Positions 21,146 to 34,563 of a DNA stretch of 64,000 nucleotides are shown here, in pieces (position 1 is the first letter of the stretch; every line of letters begins with the position of its first letter). The position numbers and the translations under genes were made by a program. Source of the stretch: Hofstenia miamia (lineage: Eukaryota > Xenacoelomorpha > Acoela); NCBI GenBank assembly GCA_004352715.1, contig SCFE01000013.1, positions 1,576,878 to 1,640,877 on the forward strand, written 5' to 3'. Below the pieces are notes generated by a model. The model saw only the letters and a program-made list of their open reading frames with translations. It was not told the origin of the DNA and made no database searches.

Positions 21146-24058
21146 TAAAGCACACAAAATGCAAAAAACGATTTTATATAGGTTTCTACAATTGATATTG
21201 TCATTTTTACACATTATTAAGTATTTGTGTAATTTATGACCCCAGTTTGTCTTTACAAGTTAAAAAATTATGCAAATACTTAAAACGTGTATTTTAGCAA
21301 TGTTTAAGTATTTATGTATTGAATCTAGCACAATAAATGCGTTTTCAAAATACAATTTGTAAAGGAAAATGAGATTTATGCAAGAGAAAAGATTAATAAA
21401 TGAATTAGAATAAAAACTTTATTAATTCACATCCTGGTTAATCAATTTAGACTTTCTGTCACTTTTAGCTGGAAAATTAAACTCAAATTTCAAATTATTC
21501 AAACACACTTTAATTCTGCCAACAATTCTAATTGTTCTCAGTGGCATACTTTTCTGTGTTTCAATTATCGAAGCTTTTGTGTGAAAGAAACCTTGGTTCT
21601 CATGAATTCAAGTTTTAACTCTTTAGTTTTGGAGAATTTCTTTTAATATATATCAAAGTACTTGAAAGTATTCCCAAAGGATGAAATTAAAAATAATTTT
21701 TGAGGCACATTTAGATTTTTCCAAGCCATTTAAGATTTACTGCATATGTATTATGTAAATAGTCAATAGGACTCTTTCAAGTAAAGTATTCACCAACAAA
21801 TTTCATATGCCAGCAATTTATAAGCTACTTTAGTTCTAGATATTTATTGACAATGTTTATATGTAGTATAATGATTCGATTCGTAATATTCGATATGGTA
21901 TAAGTCAGTGTTAATACTCAAGCTGAACACTGCGTGCCCCTACAATCTCTTAAGTTCTTGTTAAGGTAGTTTTTTGTCTCTCTCTATACAGAGCAACTAA
22001 ACATCAATATCTACACTACATGAGAACAGAATTGTGGTAGAAACAGTTAAATCTCAGCGTTTGCTTTTAAATTATCTTACATCAGAAATATGACACCAGC
22101 TGAATAATATTCTGGCAGCAAATATTAAGCAATAGTTTCTACTATCTTTATTAAGGATCTTGATTTAAATTAGTTTAAAAGTTATTGGTGCTAGTGCCAT
22201 CTAATCACATTAGACTTGGTCTCATCACAGTGCTATTACCATCGCGTGGTCAAACCACATTACCTCTACATTTATGTTGGGAAAATTGCAAAAAATTGTA
22301 ATTCCTTGTTCCTATTTCTTAAAATATGTTCCTTGTCCTTTAAAAATATTAAGTACCTGTATCATGAAACTGGTGCTATTAAATCTCATAGGACCCTACA
22401 ACAAATAGAAATCATGGCTTCTTCACCCATAGTGTTATGTTGGATGAACTTTAATTTACCGGAAAACAGTTAGTTCTAGGCTCAGTCGGCTTGGATTCTT
22501 AGTTCGCGTGCATGACTGGAATGATATAATTGACATTGAAATTTATGATTTATTCTTCAAATACCAGATGATAAATTCTAAGGTGTCATTATTAAATCCT
22601 CAAAATTTGATTTACAAATCAATTTGCAATTTTCATATACACAGCCCGCAATTGTTCTGAAATACCATGTGGAAAACTTTTGGGAACTTTGAAGCATTGA
22701 TTGGATGACTTTAGCATTTTTAAACGCACTCAAAGTTCTATTTTTGAAAATCGGTGTTGTGATAAAATTGATTGGTTGAAAATTGGCAAATGGAGTTATT
22801 GAATTTAAATGTCATTTAATCGGACGAGCATGTCTCACATTGTATTCAATTCTAGCTTTCTTTATCCGCCAAATAAAATATCACATTCTTTCATTTTGTT
22901 TTGACGCTTTCTCTTCCCTAATCTAAATCGATTTGCTTCAGTATAAATTCCCACAATAATCTCAAACACCAATAAACACCGCAGTTGAGTAATTTATATC
23001 TGCTATGTACAAGAACATACTCAAAATACCATCAAGTGTATATTCAATACATATAAAAAAAATCTTATATCCGTTTGAAATTCGGGGCCTTCAGTACTTG
23101 CTGCATAGAATCAATATTTTTTAATTGAAAAATTTCTAGAATTTTCTTCCCCTACCAGAACATGAAAGCGTTTGTAAATGAGTTTTGCATTCTGCAAGTT
23201 TCAATTATTGGTAATTGCTTAATGTATCAATTGGTGTATAATTCACAATTTGCCTGCAAATTCGTAATTGTTTATTGCATAGAAGAGGATGCTATATAAA
23301 CAGAAATATTTGATGGACAATGGACACTTCGAAAAAAACTTTTAAAATTTTTTTATACATTTCTTGGAGAACAGTTGAACTTTTCAGAAAAAATTTCAAT
23401 AAACGTATTGATTTACACAAACCTAGTCCTCGCTATGTGCTGCAATAAATGACTACAAAACTATACTTTTGCTTAATAAAATTAAAGAATTGCAAATAAT
23501 GACACTGGAAGTGCGGCAATTGTAGTTGCTGCAAATCTTCCAAAAATTTCATGTTTACATACCATATACAGGCTTTGCGAAGTCAGCTTTCCAGGAGTAG
23601 TCTTGGACGTTTTTAAGGTAGCAATTAACAGGGTATCGAATAAAAATACCTGGATTTACTACAATTATACATGTGAAGACCAAAGAGAAGTTTGTTTTGA
23701 TCGCATCAAACGCAAAAGAGAAAAGACTTAATTCGTATAAAGTTGGTAGATAAGTAAAAAGAATTGTTTCTACACTGGGTTGTAACATATGGTCCAAGAT
23801 GTAGTCAACAATGACAACGTAGAGAATACGTCATATTTGCAAAGAGTTTGAGTTAAATATTAAAGTACTATAACAATGATTACAATTATTAGCTTCAATA
23901 CCTCTGCTATGTACCGGTACATAGTCCTTCAAAGCAACTAATGATGCGAAATCAAGAAGTTTCATTAGTTCATGTTTGAGAAGGACACAGCACATGAATA
24001 TAATAAATATGCCTAGTTTGTTGTTGAATTTACTAAAAATATTACAACCTTACTTTAC
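21146..24058. other. AT-rich DNA, mostly unrecognised
   Basis: No element found. A minus-strand open frame of 80 codons (23555-23797) runs through a GT donor-like site (G|GTATGT, near 23570) and could be an exon of a membrane protein, but I recognise no family and no good acceptor; treat it as very tentative. Confidence 0.3.
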
Positions 24059-24062
24059 TTAA

Positions 24063-24490
24063 CCTTAAAAGGACAAACCTGCTTTTGAATATTTACAACA
24101 AATTTTCTTCAAATCTATTAGCGAATTTGAAAGTCATGAGGCATGGCGTGTCTATTGGGGAACATTTTTTATTGCAATGTTGTTAATTTCTATTAAAGCG
24201 TATTGGTGTGAGTGAAATAGTTGTAAAGATTAAAAATTTTTCTTTGAACTTTTCAAATTTTTGTAAAATATTTAAATTCCTTCATTTCTAACGTTCACTA
24301 GTTTTCGACCCTATAAAAGAAACAAAGAAATTAGACTGTTTCGCGATATGTGCAATGTGCAAAGATCTACCAAACTCATTGAGGCGTGCAGTGCGCAATG
24401 TCAGAAAATAGCATTAATAATTTTTTTCTTATAAGGATTTAAGTTTTTGTCTCGGATTATTAAAAATGTTCAAACCCAGGCTGTTTAAGG
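24063..24490. mobile_element. piggyBac-like MITE
   Basis: 428 bp between TTAA sites at 24059-24062 and 24491-24494. The ends read CCTTAAAAGGACAAACCTG on the left and, reverse-complemented, CCTTAAACAGCCTGGGTTTG on the right; they share the first seven bases and, with a small indel, the next CCTG and TTTGAA blocks. No coding capacity. Confidence 0.7.
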
Positions 24491-24494
24491 TTAA

Positions 24495-26069
24495 AAATAA
24501 TGATAATGTGCTGATTTGTTCATGAATTTATTTACTCCAAAATATTGAAGAGCTATTGTAAAAAATAAAGTTTTGACTACAACTTTAGAATGAAATACAA
24601 TGTGATGTCTTTGTTAAGTTGATCGGTGACATGCACAAACAATGGAGGTCATTAGAAGTACTCGTGGTGATATCAATTACCGAATAAACATGAGACAAAA
24701 AATCCGTTTTTCAATAAAAATAGTTAAATGAAGCATCTAGGAAAGCCATATTTTTTACTGTTTGTGTTTTGGAAATATGGCTATAATTATAGGAAAATAC
24801 CGAATTAGTGAGATTCCTTTTTCGTTTATCTATGTGTGCTGCTTTTAGGCATTGAAAAGGGTTACAGTTATTGCAAAAAAATTAACGGTGTTTATGAAGT
24901 TTATTAGGAAATGCATGTAAAGATAACTAATGCAAAATTTCTGAGCATATATTTGAATTCTAAAGAATTACAATAATATAAGGCATTTTCTTATAGAATT
25001 TTACCTCTTGGAATAGAGTGTAATTGGATTGTAAATTTGAATGCAGCATGTACAGAAGTGGATTTTTCTCTAAGTTAATGTGCAATTAATGCAAGCTGAA
25101 TAATCGACATAATTCGACACAATTTGACTCAATTGAATTAACTGTTCCTGCGACATCAAAAGACATGCTAGCACAAGAAATAGATGTTTAATTTGCATTG
25201 AATTAAATTGCAATCGGTTACTTTATTCCAATCATTTGCAATGAATGTTCTCAGGAATGTCTCTTGAGTCCCACAGATGAGCAATAGTTAAAATCGCTTT
25301 GTGAAATCTGGATTAGTTGGTTATGTATTCACTTCAAGCACATATTCTTCAAACTTCTCATAAACGTTTGAACTCCAAATTTCATCACATGAGAAATTAC
25401 ACATTTATTCAAATTAGAAAAAAGCCATAGTGTCTTTAAAAGAAACTTGTCGTTACATGACTTTTCCTAAAACAAGAATGCTTAAAAATTTGATACTCTC
25501 AAATGCTTGTAATGGGCAGACGCATTAAGAACAACTGTGCGAAATAAAAAAATCAGAACTAAATAAGTTTGATTTCTAACAAAACTCTAAATACATGTAC
25601 AAAAGAAAAAATTATGTGTACAGAAAAATACATGTCTGCATTTCATGACAAGAAATATTTTAGAATATAAAAAGGTGATACCAATCGAAGGATGTAAGCC
25701 TTCAATTTTGATGATTTCAAGACGCTCCAGATAGATGTATGCGTATGCCAAAATTTTGGAGGGATGATTTTGTATGTCTGGCTTCGTATAGTTCGGAACA
25801 TGAATCTTCATTTCATCAGTAACAGGTGAAGCAGGTCTGCCCACGCGAGGTAAGTCCGGGACGAACCCAGCCTCTTTAAATCGCTTAAGTGAGAGAGTTT
25901 ATCTTGAAATTAAGTGAAAGAGTATTGAATTATTTGTTCCACAAACGCAATATTGTGGACTAGTCTTGTTCTTCACTAATCAAACACACTGCTCGCTACC
26001 TGTATTTTGAAAAGGTTATGATTTTTCAGTAGTAGAAAAATGAAATAATGGTTTTTAGCACATAAAACT
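24495..26069. other. AT-rich DNA, nothing recognised
   Basis: An 85-codon minus-strand open frame (25587-25844) has no known motif. TA arrays and a gap follow at 26070-26272. Confidence 0.4.
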
Positions 26070-26272
26070 TATATATATATATANNNNNNNNNNNNNNNNN
26101 NNNNNNNNNNNNNNNNNNNNNNNNNNNNNNNNNNNNNNNNNNNNNNNNNNNNNNNNNNNNNNNNNNNNNNNNNNNNNNNNNNNNNNNNNNNNNNNNNNNN
26201 NNNNNNNNNNNNNNNNNNNNNNNNNNNNNNNNNNNNNNNNNNNNNNNNNNNNNNNNNNNTATATATATATAT

Positions 26273-28382
26273 TCCTCCCAAGAATGCATAGATGTATTAT
26301 TTTGCAGGAAAGATGTGGAAAATAATAATTTCAAGTTCTCAGAAAAACCAAAAGAAGAAAAGAAGTTATAGTTTAAGATTTAATGATTGTCTAGCTTTAA
26401 AGTTGGAATAGGGATATTGATAGCATTAAAAATTTTCCGCTTGCAATTTTCTGGCATGTAACAACTGCGCTTTGTTTTGATGACATTTTTGGCACAATAC
26501 ATCCATTTCTGTCATGCATCGCAATATGATGTAGACTACAATCATTTGGTTTCCTTTGTTTTTTGTGGTTTTCTATATAGTTCTAAGTTGGTGTGAAAAG
26601 AAGTGTGCTTAAATAATTAACGAGGAGTTGAATAAAGAACATACTTTAGAAATAATTACAATTGTTAATTGGCCATCAGATTGAGATTTGTTTTATGAGG
26701 CATTAATGTGAATAAAGAAATGCCTTCGAGCAAAATCGCTTTGAATTGAATATTGATTTAATTTCAAATTTAAGAGTTGTTTTCTACCAAAGCCTTTCAT
26801 GTCTTTGACCATTCAAACAAGATATGATTTAAACGGAAAATGTTGAGACAATTTAAAAATTAAATTGTCTAAGTCATTACATTTGTGTACGTTGTGTTGT
26901 TAATCACTTAGTCCTCTTTCCCACCATTTTTTCTATAGAAATCCACGTTTAATGAAGACCTTGTTATATTTACATGAATCATTTAAGCATGGAAGAATTT
27001 TTCAGCACTGTATGCTTAATCTCCATTCATTGCAAGTTACTTCATAGTAAGAATGAGATGAAACCAGAATACTTGAATAAAAAAAGTGTGATTTACTCGT
27101 GTACATGTTCAGTACGTGCATTACTTGCATATGCAAACTAATGTAGGTATGCTGAAACGATTGCTAGTAACATGCAGGTACACAAGACCTACTGTAATTA
27201 TAGTAGGTCTTGGGGTACAGCTTTCTTAATGCTGAACCCTGCACGTATAAAATTCCTTTTTACCTCTACCCACCCTTATCCGAAATTTTTTTCCAGTAGC
27301 TGAGAATAAAATTGTCTTTGCTGCTAATAAGCAATTTAAAAAATTTCAATAAAATTTCATTATAAGTTAATTTTTTAATATTTTAATTAAAATTAATAGT
27401 TTTGATAAAATATTATTTAAATTGCATAAATGCGGAATGGAAGTCTTATTTGTACTTAACAAAAATATACCCCCTTCAGACATGCACATTGCATGAAGTG
27501 TTAAAAATATTTATTTCCCGACTCAGCACTGATAGTCTCAATTGTTTCTGATGACATAAAAAAATTTTTTCTACTGTTAATATTTTCATTAAAATTGTCT
27601 GTGCAAATTTGTATACATTTTCTTAATTTTAATAATTTTTTATTGACAACTTTTTGTTGAAAAATTTTATTTAGAGTGTCTAAGGAATTGACATTGAAAT
27701 CATGCAAAACTTGTTTCTTGTGAAGCTATATTATGATCTGTGAATAACTCAAATTCAATTAGATTCACCATATTCTTTATTTTGCGGAATACAAATTTTT
27801 ACAAGGTTACTTCAGTACTAAGTTATACCAATATTTAGACCAAATTAATTTTAACAAAGAAAAAGTAGTCTAATTTAATAAACAAAGATGCTCAAGGTTG
27901 AATATAAATTCATATCTCAATAAACATCTAGTTTCTACATGTGTACAACTGTACACATTGTGTTTCAAGGGGATACACAACACATACTCTCAGATCACTC
28001 ACTTGTACATATCTAAGAAATGTCTTCGATTTGAATCACTTTTATTGATAACCCATCGGCGTTTCCGCCCTTCTTAAACACATGATTCAATCAATTCAAA
28101 TTGAATTACTATTCAAATTATATTTTCAATACTAGTGTTAATTTTCGCATTTTAATATTACTGCGTTCCCTTTATAATAAGTTGATATAATTGGGCTGTC
28201 CATGTCACCAGTAGTCCAAGTAAATACAGGCCCGACTGAGAGGACCTAACCTTACCTTTAGTTTTCTGTTGATATGATAACCAAAATAATCTGCTAGGCA
28301 GTTAATAAATATATTTATGCAAATATGAAATAATTTCCTGCAAGAATGAATGTCCTAAAGAGATAAATACCAATTTTATAAA
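26273..28382. other. AT-rich DNA with one perfect hairpin
   Basis: No coding evidence. 27183-27193 (CAAGACCTACT) pairs perfectly with 27202-27212 across an 8-nt loop. A gap follows at 28383-28693, edged by a TA array. Confidence 0.4.
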
Positions 28383-28693
28383 NNNNNNNNNNNNNNNNNN
28401 NNNNNNNNNNNNNNNNNNNNNNNNNNNNNNNNNNNNNNNNNNNNNNNNNNNNNNNNNNNNNNNNNNNNNNNNNNNNNNNNNNNNNNNNNNNNNNNNNNNN
28501 NNNNNNNNNNNNNNNNNNNNNNNNNNNNNNNNNNNNNNNNNNNNNNNNNNNNNNNNNNNNNNNNNNNNNNNNNNNNNNNNNNNNNNNNNNNNNNNNNNNN
28601 NNNNNNNNNNNNNNNNNNNNNNNNNNNNNNNNNNNNNNNNNNNNNNNNNNNNNNNNNNNNNNNNNNNNNNNNNNNNNNNNNNNNNNNNNNNNN

Positions 28694-29757
28694 TATATAT
28701 ATATATATATATATATGGCTAGTTGGAGGATGACAAATAGTGATAGTGTCAAGTAATCCCCAACTTTATTATATTTTGTGCTCATTAATTTTTTTTGATG
28801 TTTAACATTTATAAAATAAATAATTTGTATGAATCAAAACTAATCTGTAACCATTTTGGCAACACATTGAGAATAATCTGAAATTAGTTCTGTCCCAATA
28901 GAAATTTGAATACATAGCACAAGTTCTGGTGATGACATAAAATTACCCAGATTAGTTTCCACTTAAAGTTTAAATGCAAATGAATCAAGATTGTGCATTG
29001 GTACCTAGGAACTCAAAAGTTGACTACCTCACACTTTGGAGAGTGAAAATTTCAGAAATGTTAGAGAAAAGTCAGGTCAATTTGCACACTTAATAAATTA
29101 TAATTATACTTTAATTTATATTACTAAGCTTTTGCCACATAAAAAGTAATATAATCTTGATTACCTAAAAACTTGTAAGAAAATATTTTCATTTAATTTT
29201 GCTACACACATTCTTGATAAAAGTAGGAATTCTACTCTATATTTTTAGTAGATTATTTGTAAAAAATGCACAGTTATACAAGTTATAATCTACATTATTA
29301 TATTAAATCTTGTTTTGAAACTCATATCACTTAAACTAGTACAAACCCAAGTTATTCCAAATTTCTGCACTTGTTTGGAAGCCTAATTTCTGATGTTGTG
29401 AGGTATGCCATCAAATTGGCTTCAGTAGTTAAAATAGGTTGAATTGTTATGCATAGGAATTTGTACATGAGAGGCTTGTTACTCATTCCATTTTTACAGG
29501 TTGGTGGATTTTTAATTAAGTTACAAAGGTCTTTTTTATGATATTATACAGTAGCACTATTGTAATTAATTGTAAAGGTAATAATCCCATTTAGGATTCT
29601 TGAAAAGCTAATAACAAATTTATAAATTTATTATCTACATATGATTAGCATATCTAAATAGAGTAAATTTTGTTGTTTTTTATTATTGTTCCTATATATG
29701 TTTACATTATAAATTGACAATAGTATTGAAGTAGTTGAAATATTGATCATATATTTT
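28694..29757. other. AT-rich DNA, nothing recognised
   Basis: TA array at 28694-28716, then unassigned sequence up to the end of the first gypsy LTR. Confidence 0.4.
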
Positions 29758-30968
29758 TGTAGAATCCCACTTGCTAGAGATTGACAATAATTAGCTTTTA
29801 CTATTCCAAAACATCTCTGCCATCCAATTAATGTTAGATTGGCAGCAGCAGACAACAGGGTTGAAACCTGATGTGGAACTATACAATCAAGAAGTTAACC
29901 TCCAGCAGTGATCATCAGTTACTACGCAAATGGCTGTGAATCATCAAATTCACTCAGTGATAGTGGTTTATGTTTTGTTGTGTCACACTCCCCTTTGTTG
30001 CTTACTTTAAATGAATTTGTGCACTGATTGCTCTTGTTATTGGAGAGAATGAAGGAATTAATGCAACCTTGCCACTTTTGCATATTATGTACCCTACATA
30101 TTGTGGCATCAGTATGAAATCAGCTAACTGTTCTACTATCCTAGCTTATTGAGGGTTTTGAGTCAATGCATGGATTTACCGATGCCACAAAATAATGAAC
30201 TCCTGCTATTATACTCTATCCTAATATAAGGTTAAAATAAAACAAGGAATTCTTGTTAGGAAAAGTTGCCCCAATTTGTCAAACTTAAAACAGAACATCT
30301 TATTAAGGAAGAGTAGCACCATAGCTCCAACCTGATACAGAAACCTTTAAGAAGAGTTGCATAATACCAGAGCCCTAATTAAGAATAAAGAAGCCATAAC
30401 TCTTGAGTGCAAGTAATGAACCTAAGTGCTTAGTAAAAATAACCTAAGCTAAGTCCATTTCTCATCTTGTGCAATTTAGGTGAAGGTATTAATAACAATT
30501 TTAATAACAAATGACAAATAATACAATAGCCCTAGACATACACATAACCTAAGTTAAAGGAAAACAAGCCAGCCAAGTCGTACCACGTCTGGGTGCACTT
30601 TAACTATGCAGTTGACATTTTGAAGCACATAATTTAATAAAATAGTAAGTCAAAGATAAAAAGTAAAAAACGAATTTACTGAGACTAAATTGAAGAAGAA
30701 TATAAATAAACAACTCACTCATATATATACAAAACTAAACTGGTATTCAAAAACAAAACATACCAATGAAAAATATGAACAAATACCTGACTGGTACAAG
30801 TTCGGTCTTATGCTCTAATTTTACCTTGCTACCAATTAGCAGAAATTCAAAATAAAATATATAGCACAATTGTTGTTTTGTCAAATTACAATTGAAATAA
30901 AATCATAAAATTGATATTGAAATTGTAATAAAATAAAGAATGAAAAAATGTATAATGTCTTTATGCCA
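29758..30968 (-). mobile_element. LTR of element Gy3 (3' LTR)
   Basis: A 1211-bp LTR on the minus strand, related along its length to the other LTRs here (shared blocks near the GGGTTTC/GACCCTG region and the end ATTCTACA). It begins TGGCATAAAG at 30968, directly after a purine-rich tract on that strand (GTGGGTGAGGGGG, 30969-30982), the expected position of a 3' LTR. It ends at 29758 in CTACA. Confidence 0.75.
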
Positions 30969-32830
30969 CCCCCTCACCCACCCACTGAGCTATAATTTTA
31001 GTCCTCCAGCTGTACTTTTTCGATTTGAAATAATAATAGAGTTGTGGAGACTGTTCAGCTTTTGTGTAAATAAATTGTAAAATTTTAAGTATAATCTAAA
31101 ACCTTTAAATGTGGTAAGTAAAGTCATCTTTGAATTGATTTCAGATGCATGAGTAACATCCTGTTATTGTAGTGGTGGGGTAAAAGAACTTATAAAAGCT
31201 TAACTAATTTGAGTGATTTTTAATCTTGTCAAAAAATATAGAAATGTTATTTGTAACTATTTCTTCTGTCATTATTTCAGGAAATATTTGCTTGTATCAT
31301 TGTGATTATTTCAATTCTTTTGGAGATATCATAGTATTGTATTGATTCTTAAATGAGATTACACCACATGATTTCTCCAATTCCTGAAAACAAAATAAGA
31401 GTTCAGTTTGGTGATTTAGAGATACTAGTCTTAATATACTCGATTTGTTCTGCTATTGGTTTGCCCTTGCAGAACACATGCTCTAGTGGAACATGTCCAT
31501 CGAAATATAAACGAGAGGCAGCAGGCCCGTAGCCACAAGGGGGGTAGGAGGGCTCTACCCCCTGGAAGGTCAGGTAACCCCTCATAGAAAACAAAGCTAA
31601 AAGAAAAATCAGCATGTAAAAATATAATTTGTTAATTCAATTGTTGAAACATTGCTCCTAATAATGCAATTCTAAAGTCTATTTTGTGTTATATTTTCAA
31701 AAAAAATTTGCGGGGCTTCTCGTCGCCTTTGGTCACTTACTTGATCACTATACTACTGTAGATGACCTCACAAGTCAGAAAATCCGCGTACGCCCAGCAA
31801 AAATAAAATGGTGTACAGACTTGGTAAAATTTTAGTTTGTATTATAAAAAAAGTCGAAATTCCCATCAACCCCTCCTAAATATGCATCGACCCCCCTTAG
31901 GAGTTGTCTAGCAACAGATTAATTTGCGTTTGTAAAACCAAATTATCTTTGTAGGTAATAAGTTTATGTAAATTCATAAGTTTAAATTCGTTATCAAAGC
32001 ATGTATGTACTGTACTGTGGAAGTAAGAGCAGTTGTTTATAGAGTGTGGATAGTAAGTGAGAGAATTTACAGCTGGGAATTTTTCAGCATCAATTAAACA
32101 CGGCATAGTAGAAAAACTAATAGAATGATGTGGTGTATCAAATTACTTATTTATTTCAGTTTTTGTTTCAGGAGACATCGGATTCTACAATATAGCGTGC
32201 CTTCTGAGTTGTAATGAAGAATGGGTGAGGTGCTCCGTTACCAATAACAGAGACTCTTGCACAATGTTCTTGTAAATGTTCTCTAGATCGTGAACTGGAG
32301 CATTGACTGGAAGTAGAAGAAAGGGGGAATGTGAGAGGTGACGTTTTTTCAATTGCGGTAGAACAAGTGGTTGTAGCACTGATTCCTCCATTTTGTAGAA
32401 TGTTCAATGTCCATACTGGACCCCTCTATGATTATGCTATCCGAGTCTTGCTAGGATAGGTTATCGAGGTTGAATGACCACTCAAACTTGCTCTGCTCTC
32501 CAAATTGTGTCAGGAAGAGGAGCAAGGGTTCAATGCATTGACATGATAGTAGATTGGTTATGATTGAGTCATTGCTCTCATAATAGTATCGTAGTTTCCA
32601 CGGGTATCCAACTCATCTGCCGAATATGAATGTGGACTCCTATTACGGTGTGGTTGCCACACTCTACATCTGCGGTTGGATGGCTGCACTGGTTGATCAG
32701 TGCTGCTCAATGTCGCATATAGATAGTTCTCTTCATTTTCGATTTCACTAAACAAATAATTCAATTCTTTTCTGCAATTTTCAGAACTGTTTGTGTTAAC
32801 AGTGTGCACCCTGCGGGAGGCACAGTATGT
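30969..32830 (-). pseudogene. Gy3 3' region downstream of integrase
   Basis: About 1.9 kb between the integrase end and the 3' LTR. It holds broken open frames (32558-32809, 32168-32407, 31897-32106) with no family I recognise, interrupted by a MITE at about 31522-31797. The long non-pol 3' segment agrees with Gy2, which has 3.6 kb in the same place, but I see no clear macro-like or SGNH-like segment in this copy. Confidence 0.5.
31522..31797. mobile_element. hAT-type MITE, CAGGCCCGTAGCC family
   Basis: The left end CAGGCCCGTAGCC and, 275 bp on, the inverted end GGGCGTACGC match the ends of the MITEs at 56169 and 56920. The inner CAGAAAATCC phrase and GCGGGGCTTC block are shared with 56169-56406. 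No clean target duplication. Confidence 0.55.
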
Positions 32831-32989
32831 AGTGATTTTAAGACAACCTTAGGATATATTGCAGAACTATCAAATTATGTCTTGGAAATGCTGTCTAGCT
32901 CAGACACATCAAGGTATGTGTCATTGTTTTTGGTAATGATTTTAAATTCTTTGTGTTTATCAGTTTATCAGTTTTCTATATCTTTAATT

Positions 32990-34005
32990 GTCGGTTTTAA
33001 AGATTGAAAATTGCGTGTTTTTCTATTGTCTAGAACATAATCATTACATTTTAGTACTTTTGTAATTGTATGAGGACCAGTCCAGTGTGTAGCTAATTTG
33101 CGAATTTGCTTTTCATTAGATATTTAAATTGGTGTACATGAATACACTTTGTCGCCAACTTTGGGTGGCTGGCCATAGAGGTTTTTGTTGTAGTTTCGTG
33201 TTTGATGAACTGCACTTTTTAGTTGAACATGCAAATAGTTTCATGTATTTTCTGTAGGTCTTTTAGTAGATTTTTTATTTAAATATTTGTAGGTATTTTG
33301 TTGTATTTTTTATACAGCATACTTAGTGGCCTTGAGCTTTATGACCAAAAATTGCCTTAAAAGGTGTGATCCCTGTGGTAGCATGAACTGAGGGATTATA
33401 GAAGTACTTGTTGTAAGGCAATACAGATTTCCAGTGTTGTTCACCAATGTGGGTGGTTGCTGCATGCTGCATGAATGAGTTTTAGTAGTGATTTATTTAG
33501 CTGTCAATAAACTTCCAAATTGTGTTCTGCGATCTGTTACTATAGTGGAAATTGGACCAAAATGTAATATCCAGTTGTGTAAAATTGTTGATGCTATGGT
33601 TTGTGCTGTCTCATCAATAATAGGGATCATACGCGCATATTTAGTGAAATGGTCCACAACGACAAGGACGTATTGGTAGCCATTGGCATCTTTTGAAAGT
33701 TGTTCAATGTCAACGTGGACAATTTCATTTGGTCAGGATGATGTAATTTTCTGAAGTTCAATACACTGCAATGGAAAGTGCATGGGATTACTAATGATGC
33801 ATGTTTTGCATTTATTGAGGACATCATAAACAATAAAGTGAAGGCTGAGGCAAATGAATTATGTATTTAATGTGTGTTCAGTTTGGATGAAGCCAACGTG
33901 TCCACATTCATGGAATTTTCGTGTTATTTCTCTTTTATAATATTCAGATAGTGCTATATGATTGTGATGTTTATCAGCAACAAAGAGAAGACCCAATTAT
34001 AAGAG
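32990..34005 (-). pseudogene. Gy3 integrase
   Basis: Degenerate Ty3/gypsy integrase, minus strand. From 34000 downward: an HHCC-type zinc-binding part (H.CGHVGFIQTEHTL .. CKTC), the catalytic core with HVDIEQLSKDANGYQYVL (first Asp) and STIVTDRRTQF (second Asp), then GITPFKAIFG, and finally the GPY/F module (HWTGPHTITKVLKCNDYVLD, near 33010-33100). Several stops and frameshifts interrupt it, and the region of the catalytic Glu is lost. The core is clearly related to the Gy1, Gy2 and Gy5 integrases. No RT or RNase H is found upstream; sequence in the opposite orientation begins at about 34.3 kb. Confidence 0.8.
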
Positions 34006-34379
34006 TTAAAGTATTTAGATGTTGTTTTATTTAACTGTAGATTGGGTTGTTTAAAATTTTCATGATTTGTATTAATTGCATGTCATTTTTTGATGTTTAA
34101 TTACTAAATCTAAAATTAAGTACAATTTTGAAATAGTATTTTCTTAAATCGTGAAAATATCTTCTGTTCAAATGTAACTTTTCGATTTAACAGTCAAGGT
34201 GTCCAAATATTCATGATTATATTATTTTGAAAATTCACTTATCTGGTATATTAAAATTTTCACAAATTTAAAATTTCAAAAAAAGGTTTCACAAATCCAT
34301 TTTTTATATTAAAAGGATCTAGTAATAAGAATAACAAAGTGAGTTTTATTTCCGAGCATCTGCTCACCAATTATATTTA

Positions 34380-34563
34380 TTACTAAATTTGTTGTTAGGA
34401 TGTTAGTGGTTGCTGCAACAACCAAAAGTATGAAACAAATATAAACAACATAAAAACAACCAAAATTGTTATCTGGGCCATTGGTGATGTATAAGGACTT
34501 TTTGGATGGTGGAATAATATCGTTATTTAGCAAGTCTGTAATAAGTTTAGACCCCACAACAAA
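34380..34563 (+). pseudogene. Gy0 accessory ORF, part before the solo LTR
   Basis: Plus-strand coding remnant (LSGPLVMYKDFLDGGIISLF region) that is cut by the solo LTR at 34564 and continues at 35669. Flanking CAAA duplicates show that the two halves were contiguous. Confidence 0.4.

Noticed and set aside
23555-23797. 80-codon minus-strand frame as an exon of a membrane protein
   Set aside because: A donor-like site exists, but there is no family match, no convincing acceptor and AT-rich composition like its surroundings. Mentioned only within the unassigned region.
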